From positions 57,881 to 121,880 of the forward strand of contig KQ965804.1 of assembly GCA_001574975.1 (NCBI GenBank): a stretch of DNA of 64,000 bases, written 5' to 3'. Source of the stretch: Gonapodya prolifera JEL478 (Eukaryota > Monoblepharomycota > Monoblepharidomycetes > Monoblepharidales > Gonapodyaceae). Numbering within the stretch: position 1 is the stretch's first letter; the number at the start of each line of letters is the position of its first letter. Positions 12,163 to 23,397 of this stretch are shown in pieces. A program made the position numbers and the translations under genes. Below the pieces are notes generated by a model. It saw nothing but the letters and a program-made list of their open reading frames with translations, ran no database searches and was not told where the DNA came from.

Positions 12163-15100
12163 ATGTCATCCATCGCCGCAACTAGAAAAGTCATGCTATT
12201 CCCCGTTTTCTTCTCTCTCCTTATCTCTGCTACCACAGTTGGAACGCAGCCAGACTGTGCTGCGTGGGAAAATTTGTTCACTCAATCATCTTTGCCCATC
12301 CCCTGGTTTCCTGGCCACTGCTGCAATTCGACGTTGTTGATCAATTGCTCCCAAGACGAACAGGTGACCCATGTGAGGTTGGACGGTCTGGGACTGTTGG
12401 GAAAGTTGCCGAACTTGGGAAGCAGCAACACACTGCTGGAGTTTGTATCCATTTCCCAGAACCCTGGCGTCAATGGATCGATCCCCCCCGCGTTCGGGAG
12501 CTTGGCTGCATTGCGCTCCTTAACGATGGCCTTTAACTCTCTCTCGGGAACTATTCCCCCATTGGATCAAATGGCTCTACTTCAAGAGCTCAACTTGTCT
12601 GGGAACGGGAACCTGACGGGACCATTACCGAGTTTGCTATCCCATCCCGACATGAAGTTGTTGGATTTGAGCAAGAATAAACTGGGAGGTCAGATTCAAG
12701 GAGCTAATGTCGCTTCACCAAAACTCCAAATTTTGGACTTGGTAAGATCAATGTTCCACATCACTCATGCATGGAGGCAAACCAACATCCATGTTAGAGC
12801 ACCAACCAGATAACAGGTCACCTCCCATCCCTCTCCAGTATTTCCAACACCGCCCCTTCTGTTGGGTCCCCTCCTTCCTTTGGTCCAGGGATATCAAGCC
12901 ACTGGTTTCGAAGTCGTCTTGCCAGGCAACTGCCAGATTCCCAACGGAATATCACCAATGCAGCCAATCTGACCGTCCTTCGCTTGGGGTGGAATAAATT
13001 GCAGGGGGAAATCACCCCAGGGTTCGTAGCAAGTTTTCCAAGCATACAGGTTATGGAGCTTCGCAGCAACTATTTCAATGGAAGTATCCCATGGACTGCT
13101 TTTGCACCACTGAAGAAAGTTCAGGTCATGGATCTGTCCAGGTGTGTCAAGTCGCCCAATCGCAGCCTCCCAAAGCAACTGAAGGTTCACGCAACACGCC
13201 AGTAATCTTCTCACGGGTCCTCTCCCCGATACCCTCTTCAAACACACTGTCAAAGAGCTTCGTCTCGGTTCCAATAACCTTACAGGAATCATACCTGACG
13301 CCATCTCTCAGCTCACACAATGTCAGGTTCTTGATCTTGGCCGAAACAGGCTCCAAGGAGAAATTGTGAGTGGACTTGAAAGAAACTTACAGGGAAAGGG
13401 AAGGTTGCTCACGCAAGAACACAAATGTCCCTCCAGCCATACGCCATCTATCGTGCATCACGGCTTCGCATCTTAGACGTGTCTCTCAATACCTTGTCCG
13501 GGCCTCTTCCAGAGTCCGTCTCAAACCTGACAGACCTTACCGCTTTGTACCTTGGTGGTAACCCAGGGATATATGGGGAAGTTCCGTGAGTGTCACAAAC
13601 CGAAAAGTTGTGAACCATCGCGAACCCACTTCACCCCGTCATCAAGATCCCTTACATCCACGAACATCACCGTCATCGACCTCTCCAACACCAGTCTCTC
13701 TGGTCCCGCCATGCTTCCACCCTCAGCCACACAATGCGGTCTCACAGGGACGAGGGTGACCCCCAACGTCTCCTGTGCACCGCTTCCGCCGCCCACATAT
13801 GACGCCACAAAGGAGACGACAACAGTGGTAGTGGGGAGTGCAACGGTTGCCGTGACAAGGAACAGAACAGCACCAACAACGGCAGGGACTGGTGAAGGAA
13901 ATGATGGGGGAACAAGCCCAACTGTTTCTCCGCCTGTCCGCAGCACCAGCAGACCACCGCATTCAGGGGCAGGTACATCATCCTCCAAGTCTCACCCATT
14001 GACACCGAGTTCTTCCACGGAACTTACCTCTACCTCTTCAATTACTGCATCGCTGTCTGCTTCCTCACAGTTAGACAGGTCCGAATCAAGTCCAACTCCG
14101 AGCGCCGTGGGGCCAACCTCGGAGGCGTCTCTGCCTGGGTCAGCTGGAGGTGGTATTTGGGGGTCAAGTACGACTAATTCAAAGGCTGGGGATGAGACGA
14201 CTGCAGCTGGAGGGACTTCAACAGAATCTACAGGAGGCAGGAGTGTTCCAATCCCTTCAAGTGCGACTGTGCCATTTTTGGAAGGGATTCCGCCTCGATC
14301 TCTCACTCCCCCGTCCTCGAGTTCCTCCAGTGAGAGCACAGCCTCGTCGAGTGTTTCAGAAACACGAACAGGACCTCCACCCAGTGGACCTTACGGCATG
14401 ACCTTGCCAGCCTCTACCTCAGCGCTGACGCAAAGCTCCGCTTTGCCCGCAAGGACCACACAAAGCAAGATCTCTTTGGCTGTCACGTCTCCAACAAATG
14501 AGCCTGAGAGCATGAGTACCTTAGATTCACTGACTGCTCCTCCTTCAAGGCCTTACATTGCGCCTGCATTCCCAGCTGCACAAAGTCCTGCTTTTCCTTC
14601 CACCACGTTGTATTCTTCAAGTCCGCGAGGGCTCCCAACAACACGAATAGCAAGCACGCCATACGGACCAACCACAGAGTATCCCATCTCCGTCACGGTC
14701 AACTCAATTTCAGTCGCAACTTTGGCCTCCACGCCGCCTTCCAGCGGCACACAGAGCGCGGGAATGGATGTATCATCATCCGGAGGGGCACGGCAGCAAG
14801 GGGTCACGGATGGTACTACATCGACATCAGCTGCGTCAGGACCTCGCACAAGGCCGTCATCCGACCCGACATCTGGAGATGTGACTTCACTTACGGAGGT
14901 CTTTGAAGCACCTGCCGCAAGCTCGGGCCCGTCGTTCTCTGCAAGAAGGGGAACGGGGACCGGTCAGGCTGGACCAAGTCCTTCATTGGCGGGGGTCTTG
15001 TGGCCTAACTCTGGCACATCGGGGGCTCCGGATACTTCTTCTACGCGACTTGTTCCCTCTAAATCAGGACCACGCTTGAGGACAGTGTTGGGTCCCTCGT

Positions 15101-15444
15101 CCACACCGGCACCTGCGGAATCTCCATCAACCACAGGCCCAACTCTCACTTCGGTGCCGCGTCTCACCACTCCTGCTCAATACTCCACCGCGGCGCCACA
15201 TTCCACAACACTCGCTGAATACGCTCCCACACGCGCGCAAATGCTGGTCGCCACATCACGCAGGACCGGGGACGCAGCGCTTGACTCCGCATCCACCGCA
15301 CTGACGGAGCCTCCATCCTTATACTCACCTACAGGATTGTACGGGGGTGATCCAACACATCTTCCGCCGAGCCGGACTGCCACTGCCTCACGGCAAGATG
15401 GCGGAGGAGGCGAGGAGTGTGCCGCGGGGCGGGTGACGTCATGA
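12163..15444 (+). CDS. Secreted plant-type LRR protein with long Ser/Thr/Pro-rich tail
   Basis: ATG at 12163 (or 12193) leads into a signal peptide (MLFPVFFSLLISATTVGTQ). A Cys-containing cap (WFPGHCCNSTLLINC) follows, then LRRs of the plant LxGxIP type, for example SGTIPPLDQMALLQELNLSG, LTGPLPSLLS, NKLQGEITPG, LTGPLPDTLF and LSGPLPESVSNLTDLTALYL. Introns fitting the frame lie at 12742-12797, 13142-13202, 13366-13436 and 13586-13646 (56-71 bp). The LRR block closes near 13790 with Cys residues. The remaining ~550 residues are Ser/Thr/Pro-rich, mucin-like and probably O-glycosylated. I see no clear TM or GPI signal at the end (EECAAGRVTS), so it is probably secreted or wall-associated. Plant-type LRRs of this kind bind wall polymers or proteins, as in PGIPs and receptor ectodomains. 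The ligand is unknown. Confidence 0.72.
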
Positions 15445-16625
15445 GAATGTCGTGGTAGGGCGAAAATAGGTGAAATGTCGGTGTAGGAATGGTGGATGGA
15501 GGGTATGGGAGGTGAGAGGGCGGGGCGATGTGTTATTGGTGGAGAGGATGGCATGAGACGAGGCGATTGTCACTGTCGAGGTATGGTCTGTGGATTCAAG
15601 CAGCGGGTTTTGAAGCACTCTACAAAGAGAGAATAATGCGGGCGATGTATGTCCAGTGTGGCGGATTTTTGAATGCGAACATCATGATGACTGTGAAAAG
15701 TCGATGTTGTGCAGCTGTGTCCAGGACTCAATCTTGATTCTGACAGCCCCGAACCACGAACGTGCCATTGCAGACGGATTGACAATGGCGGTTGGTGTGT
15801 CTCTTCATGGCTTGGCGTAAAGGAAACGAAATGGAGCAGAATCGTGGGATTGGATGTGGGTTTGGTCATGGAAATGAGCCATTCGGATCTATGATACGGC
15901 AGATTCATTGGTCATGGCTAGGATGTAAGAAAACCAGGCTCAAATAACTGGGCAACGCAGGTGAGGCTTTATTTCTTTGAATTGATCCCTGCATTACGTA
16001 ACAGATGACAACCGAGTGACGTAACAAGTGGCATACAGAAAGCGAGACGAAAAGCGAAAATAAGGGAAGTGATGTGTGACCTTGTGTGACGTTCGTTTGG
16101 GGTCTTGAAAAAGGGAGTGAAGAGAAAAGAGAAAACCTGGAAACAAAATACACCAATGAGACAGTACCAGCGAGCGAGAAGCCACGGTTGCAGTAGGTTG
16201 CAGTGGCCAGGGAAAACTTGTGGCAGGTTCATATTGGAATCGATGTGGTGGGGTCTTGAACACCAGGGAAGCGCCTGGGAAAAACAAAAACGCGAGAGGG
16301 GGCCTCGTTCAAGAAAAGAACACCAGCTAGTGCAACAAGCTCGACTCTGGAAGAGAAGGCATTGAATAGGTATAAAATCGGAGAAAGAACGACGAGGAAA
16401 AAGAGGAACTACGAGGGAACAAGAAAAAAATGCACACTCACTTATAAATACAAACGCTAGTCGTCAAAGTTGTGGAGGCCGAACAGGGACGAACGGGGGC
16501 GGTTTGGGTGCTTCTGTCGTGCCCGGGCCCGAGCATCCGAAGCAGGGCCATTTGATTTGAGATTCTGGGCCAGGATACCCGCAGCACGAACGGATCAGAG
16601 AGCGGGATCTGCAGACGACAGCGCG
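15445..16625. other. Intergenic region upstream of haspin
   Basis: Nearly 1.2 kb with no supported gene. A TATAAAA sequence sits at 16371-16377, about 250 bp before the haspin ATG, and the following 90 bp are purine-rich. Frames in this stretch lack domains. Confidence 0.35.
16371..16377 (+). promoter_or_regulatory. Candidate TATA box of the haspin gene
   Basis: TATAAAA in a region with no coding sequence, 249 bp upstream of the chosen ATG. Fungal transcription starts can lie 40-200 bp downstream of TATA, so the distance is acceptable. A chance match cannot be excluded. Confidence 0.25.
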
Positions 16626-19600
16626 ATGTACGGGCGCGGGCAGAAACGGACGGCGATGCGATCGTTTGCGGCCAGGGATGTAGAGGACGACGAGTGGGAC
16701 GCCGGGGATGGGCCCGGAGGAGGGGCTGGGGGACTGGCGGGCGGCGTGGGTGGGAGTGCGGGGAGAGAAAAGGGCAAGGCGCGAGAGGGGAGTGGCGGAC
16801 GGGGTGAGAGGGTTGAAAGGGAGCGGGTGGGGGGAGCAGGGAAAAAGAGCGGGGATGGGGGAGGAGGCGGGCGAGCGGGGACAGCAGCAGGAGCGGGAGG
16901 AGGTGCAGGGAGGGGCGTGAAGGAGGCTGCGCGAACGGGGGGAGCAGGGGCTGCGAAGGCGAAAGCTCGGGTGGGAGAGAGCCGGGGGGTGGGAGCAGCA
17001 GCGAAGAAAGGGGCGCGAGGCGGCGCTGCGGTGCCCGTAATTCCCGTGCGGCTTGAGAACGGCGACGACAGCGGTGAGTTTCGCGTGTGCGGGGCCGGAG
17101 ACGGGGGAGTGTTGGCAAAGAGTAGGGTGCACGCGGAGAGCGAAAGCACATACTCGCGCGCAATACACGTGCAAGGAGACAGCACACGCGTGGACGACGC
17201 TGTGTCTGAGCGACCGACTGACTGACACTGACTCCTCACCGCCTTGTGCACGCGCCACTCCCCCGCAGCCCACATGTCGTCGCATCTGATTGCGTCGCTC
17301 GCGTTCTCGCCACCTGCGCTGACTCTGCACGCTGCGCCGCTCTCTCCCGTGTCGCCGCTGTCGCCCGTGGTCCCTGCACTTGCACATGCACACCGCCCGC
17401 GTCGCGCCGCGGCATCCATTGCGCTGCTCAAATCGCGCTCGCAGCTGGAGACCGAGGCTGCCCCCCTGCCGCACTCACGGTCTCATTCCCATCCCGTGTT
17501 GGTGCCCAACCCTCACGCGTCGCATCCGCCGCACTCTCTCCCCTCCTACGCACACGTCCATCTCCCCCCACATTTCGACTCGGACTACGACGCGGCATCA
17601 GAGTCGGGCTCGCTCGCACCCTCGGACTCCGCCTCAAACGTCGGCGCGTCACACCCGGGGTCTGACGTAGGCGTGCCCCCGCTTGACCCATACTTGTTCG
17701 AGCAGCCATACGGGGCCTTCCACCACCACAACCGGCATGCTCGACATGCGCCCCCGGCCTACCCCGACGCAGAGCCAGACGTGGACTTGGACGACGTCGA
17801 CATCCCAGACCACGTACCTGCATGGCCACCAAACCTCCACCTCCACCACAACGCAGACCCCGACCATGACCCTCTCACTCCGACAAAAGTACTCCGCAGG
17901 GCGCGACTATCTATCGGACAGAATATCGACGTCCGGGGACTGGGCTTGGACAGAAGCACCGGTAACGCCAATGGCCACCCCGTCGTCATCAACGGCCGCG
18001 GCGGCACCAGTGGGGGTCTGCGCAGGTCGGTTATGCACCATGACGACGACGACGACGTAGACAACATCGACCGCATATTCGGCGACGCGGCCGCGCACGG
18101 TGCCAGAGATAACGACGGGCTCGGTCATGGACGAGCGAGGAGTGGCCATATCGGCGGTGGTGTCACAGGCGGTGGGAGGGCACGTCGGGAGGATAACCTG
18201 CAAGGGCGGGACGATACACTGGACCGCATCTTCTCAGACTCGTACGAAGGGCGCGCGGCGGGCGGTTCTGGCCGATTGGGTGGGACGAAGGCTCGAAACC
18301 CAGACCCAGAGTATGGGCAAGGGCAGGACGACCCACTGGACCGCATCTTCTCCTCCGACCCATCCCACCCACACCCACACGCCTCCGACGCGGACCACTA
18401 CGTGCCCAACATTCACGCTGCTCCACTTTCAGACCTTTCCTCTCCCCTCTTTCCGCCTCCGACCGCGCACCCACCCGCTCCACACTCTCGCTCCCATTCC
18501 CTTTCGCAGTCCCACTCACGCGCCCGCTCACCCCCACACACACCACCAACACCACCCTCCGCCGCGGGTACGTCGTCACTCCCATTCCGGCCCCCGGCCT
18601 CATCGCACGACCCCGATGACGACGCTATGGAGATCCTTGTCGGGCCGGCACTCGCGCGGGGTGGTGCCGCCACGAGCGCGTTCCTGCGTGAAGTTGACGA
18701 GCGGTGCGCGAGCGTCGGGGCCGTCACGCACTCTGACGTGGGGTCTCGCGGGGGTGGTGGGGGGGGGGGAGGAGGGTCTGTCCGCGCGTCGACCAGGGGC
18801 GGCGCGCAGGGCCACGAAAGCTCAGCCTCTGTATCCTCCCGTGCATACTCGCGCTCGCACACCTCGTCCCGCGCCCTCTCGCCCTCCACCACGTCGTCCA
18901 CTTCGTCTTCGTCCTGGTTCCCCCCACCTCACGCACACCCTGCCTCGTCGCACACCCCGTCTCACTCCGCGTGGCCCATGCCCATCAGCAATGCCTGGCC
19001 GCACCCGTCTTCCGCCCACCTCCTACACTCCGCGGGCGTCGTTGCTCACCATGGGCCCGGAATGCCCGAAGGCCCACGCGGGCAGTTCAAGTTCGCTCTG
19101 GGGTTTGCAGAGGCCCCCTCTGAGTGGGGCGGATCGTCCGAAGGCACAGAGGGCGGGGGCGGTTCCTCGGGGGGATCGAGGGTGGGGGGAAAGAAGGTGG
19201 CGCGGTTGAAGCTGGCCAGTGGAGCCACGGTCAAGCGTGTCCCCGTCGTTCCCGCGTCGGCGAGGAAGACAGTAGCTGCGTCCAGCGCCAGAATCGAGCC
19301 ACCCCGAACAGGCCGCAAGGTCCGCGCTGGAGTCACTGACTTGGCAGATCTGTGGGGAGCGCGATCTGTGGGTTCGGGTGGGGGGTCGGCCGGGTCGGGT
19401 GGTGGGGGCGCTAGACTTACTGTGGATGACTTGGGTGTGGCACCTGGGATTGCAGGTGCAGGTGCAGCGGGGGCGGTGGGACAGACCCCCCGGACAGCAG
19501 TGAGGCTGCGCCATCCCGTGCGCGCGTCCCCCACCGCCATGCCCAGTGGAAAGACCCGCGTTCCTGCAGGACGGTCACTGGGCGCGCTTGGAAGTGAGCG

Positions 19601-22600
19601 GCTGGGGAGGACGGCAACGACGCCTGCACGGTCGGCTTCTGCGGCGCCCGTAGTGCGAGCGGCGCCGGCGGGAGGGGCGGGAGCAAGGGGTGGTACGCCG
19701 CCCTTGGCAACACCGCGGGCTGCTACAAAGGCAGGAGTGCCTGGCAGTAGCAGGCCCAAAGCTGGACCCAGCCCCGGTGGGGACGTTACCCCCGCGAATA
19801 AGAAACCCGGCAGTGCGACTCCCCGTGCCAGACCAACGTTGACGCGCGGGGGCACCGTCGTTCCCTCCACGTCCCCCACGGTGTCGTTGGACCCGCTGGC
19901 CAGGGCAGATGCGGTGTTGGCGCGGCGGCGCGCTGCGGTCAAAAAGCGCGAGGAAACGGCCGCCGCTGCGGCTGGGGTGCACCAGGCGCCGAGCAAGACG
20001 TTCGCGAGGAGGACCGCTACTGCACCTCCTGCACCGCGACCTTCGCCTGCGTTAGCGCCCAGATCGTCGCCAGTGTCATCTGACCATATAGTTGGTACCA
20101 CACCGCCAGCACCGCGCGCGGCGACGAGGGCACCCTGGGGTGCGGGACCGGGGAAGGGTCGGGAGAAGGAAAAGCCCCGCCCGACGCAGACTCAAGGGAA
20201 GGCGGGGTTGGTTCGGTCGAACAGTGTGCCCAAGCCGCCGTCGACGCCCAGTCCCAGAGCGGGTGCAATAGCTGGGGGCAGTGCGACGAAACAGGTCCGG
20301 GATCAAGAGGCTGTGACTCGGCGCAAGTTGACCCCGTCCGCGACCTGGAGCGGGGCACTCAGTACCGCCGCAGCGGCGGGGGGTGCAGCAGGACGTGTGG
20401 CAAGTGGTGTGGGATCATCTCCACGGGTGGCACGGGTTGGAGCGCGTGTGGGGTCTGCATCTGTGCGTGACAGTTCAGATGAGTCTCCCGTTGCACCAAG
20501 GAAGCGAGGCGTGGGCACCACAGCATCGCCGCTTATTGGCCGTGTGGGTGGAAGAGTGACTTCGCCCTCTGTTAAGGACAGTTCGGACGAGTCACGCGCC
20601 GGTGTGCGCCGAGGCCGCGTGGGCGGGGCAGCATCGCCACTCGGTCCACGTGTTGGAGCCCGCATGGCAACGGCGAGGGACAGTTCAGACGAGTCGCCCG
20701 TGGCTGTTCGGAGGCGGGCTGTGTACGGTGGTAAGAGAAGGGTCGTGGAGGATACTCCGTCACCAGAGGTGAAGAGGCATACGGGTAGGGCTGGCGCCAA
20801 TGTGGTGACAGGAAGTGCCTGGACGATGCGGGGGAAGGACAAGGATGTGAGGTCTGGTGACAAAGGTGACACGGCTGGAGAAGCGTCGATGGTGAAATCA
20901 AAGGTGGATGGCACTGGCAAGGTTAGAGAAGTGGAGGTTGTGTCGGTGTCGGCAGAGGCTGGGGGAGACGTCGAGGTCACAGGACACGGCGAAAACTGTT
21001 CTTTGGAGCAACCACTCGACGCCCGCGTTCCCGACACGGACTCTGCGGACGGGGACATTGGCGCAGATGCCAACCAGGTCGCCAAACCCGCTGAGCGCTC
21101 GCGCGCCACTTCGCCTTCAACTGAGGCTGGTACCGTGGGACACGTACCGGACACTGACACGGAGATGACCAAGGTCCAACCTACGCTAGAGATTGCAAGG
21201 GAGCCCGACGCGTTCAGTGGGGCGGTCGGTGGGCCGTCTTCCTTCCCCCCCAGCCCCGCGACCTCGGTAACCCGGGATGGTGTTGGACCCGGAATGATGA
21301 TGACGCCAGAGGAACGCCGGGCTCAGAGAAAGGTCAGGGCGTCCATGAAGCGGCACAGGATGAGCATGGTGGCGCCACCAGAGTCGCCGTGGATTGAGGT
21401 AAGAGCACGGGCAAGGCCCATGGGTGCAGATTCGAGGAGGCTGATTGATTGGTTTGTTGCCGAAGCTTCCCACGCCCAAGGCGCTCTACGTGAACCGAAA
21501 GCAAGTCGCTAGACCCGTTGGGTTGTCGGCATCGGTTGGGGTGGGCGGTGGACTTGTCGAGGATAGTGGAGCAGACGTGGTGGAGCTTGAGGTTGAGCAG
21601 GCTCCGGTAAGTTTTCTGTATTTGTGAGGTTTATGTATGTTCCGCCCATAAACTTCATTGTGAACTAGGTGACGCTCGAAAGCCTCCTGCCCTTTTTCAC
21701 ATGTACACGTGTTGTGTCCTTTGAAGAAGGCCTCACGTTCCCCGCGCCCGGCCGACCTGCAGCTCTCCTATCGTCCCTGCGCAAAATTGCTGAGGCGAGC
21801 TATTCTGAGGTTTATGAGGCAACCGTGCCCGACCCGATTGACAAGAAGGGCGGTGATACTCGATGTGTCGTCAAGGTTGTTCCTGTGGCGGGCGACGTGG
21901 AGATCAATGGTGGCGCGCAGTTGACCCTAGATCAAGTAGCGGCCGAAGTTGTGTGCACGAGTGCCGTGTGCAACGTGGGGCCCGGATTTGTAAGGCTGGT
22001 TCGGAGTTTTGTTGCTAGGGGGCGATATCCGAAGAAGCTCTTGGACGAGTGGGATAAGTTTGAGAAGACCCGTGGGTCAGAAAACGATCGACCTGGTATG
22101 TACTTTGTTGGTTGCTTCGTTTGATGGCATCATCTGAACGCGCACGCACTGACTTGTTCATTCTGTCAAGATTTCCTTCCTACCGAACAGCTTTACATGG
22201 TTCTCGTCCTGGAGCATGCTGGAACTGATCTCGAGCATTACAAAGTTCGGTCGTGGAAAGAGAGCGAATCCTTGTTCATCCAGCTCGCACTCGCTCTGGC
22301 TGCTGCGGAAGAGAAGGTTCAGTTTGAGGTGGGTGAAACTGGTTTTCTTTATGGTAAACAACCTGCACTTTCTGACATATCTTCATTCCCTGATGGTTTT
22401 CCTAATTTATTACTTCACCTCCTGGAACTACTCACAAATAGCATCGTGACCTTCACTGGGGCAATGTTATGATTTTGCCCTCGAAGTCCCCCGGTTCACC
22501 GGTCACGTGGCGACTGTACCCCTCCTCCATCCTACCACTGGCGTCCCAGTCCCCTGGAATCGCGAGGGCAGGCGTTGCGTCCGTTTCACTACCATCCGCG

Positions 22601-23089
22601 GGCGTCGAAGCTCGAATCATTGATTATACCCTATCCCGCTGTCTCGCTGGTGGGCGGGTATGGTTCAACGACATGGCGGACGATGATCTTTTCAAAGGTC
22701 AGGGTGACCGCCAGTTTGATGTGTACCGCGAGATGCTGCAACACACCGAGAAAGACTGGCATGGGTTTCATCCTAAAACGAATATGATGGTAAGTGCCAA
22801 GCATTCGAGGCGTGAACAATTCTGCATTCTGACGGCCGTGGTTTGTTGCTGTTCGTAGTGGTTGGAGTACATACTCGACAAACTTCTTAATTCTCGGGAG
22901 AAAAAGCCTCCCACTCTTCGTGGGAAAGCAAAAGTGGAGGAGGACGCAGCTAAAGCTCGACTTCAGGAGGTCGCCCTTCGAGCACGGGGTTGTGCTGACG
23001 TGAGGGAATTGTTGAAAAAGGAGTGGGACGGTTGGTGTCGCATCGGACTTTCTGTTGGTCGCTCAGCCGGGAGAACGTCGTCTATCTGA
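16626..23089 (+). CDS. HASPIN: Haspin-like histone H3 kinase with giant disordered N-terminus
   Basis: The C-terminal ~430 residues form a haspin-type kinase. A glycine-loop-like KIAEASYSEVYEATV is followed by VVKVVPV (the Lys lies in CVVKVV), LYMVLVLEHAGTDLEHY (hinge), HRDLHWGNVMI (catalytic loop), IIDYTLSR (haspin version of DFG) and FKGQGDRQFDVYREM. Exons join in frame across introns at 17074-17268, 21399-21465, 21607-21668, 22096-22170, 22329-22441 and 22790-22858. ATG 16626 (MYGRGQKRTAMRSF) starts exon 1. Haspin phosphorylates histone H3 Thr3 at mitotic centromeres to recruit Aurora B/CPC. The ~1,500 residues before the kinase are low complexity, with three DRIF motifs (18065-18350) and three DSSDES motifs (20470-20700). 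Total length of about 1,950 residues is long for a fungal haspin. Confidence 0.82.
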
Positions 23090-23397
23090 TGATTTGCAAG
23101 TTTTTGGACAAATGGAGTTTGTGAAATGTTCACTTACCACCGAATCTGCGGTGTTCCTACCCCGAATTTTTGAGTATGTTGTAGACTTAATTACGAAATG
23201 CACGCAGAGTTTAAGGTTTTGGAGAAATGTAACGAAACGAAATCTTGTTTTTACTTTGAGAGCATTGAGGGCGTGTATTTTGTTTTTTCAAAACGACAGA
23301 TAAGAACTTAATAACCTTCAGTGAAACTCAAATGCCTACAAGGAATGTCATAGAGGCGTGTTGCTCTTTGTTACGGTTTCACAATGACCGGTAGCAC

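Noticed and set aside
16464-17474. Long open frames on the minus strand (336 and 278 codons)
   Set aside because: They are Pro/Arg/Ser-rich mirror images of the Gly/Ala/Arg-rich first exons of haspin in GC-rich DNA. The plus-strand reading continues into a true kinase domain.
19046-20101. A 351-codon minus-strand frame
   Set aside because: It is a shadow of the low-complexity haspin N-terminal exon; no start context, domain or splice logic supports it.
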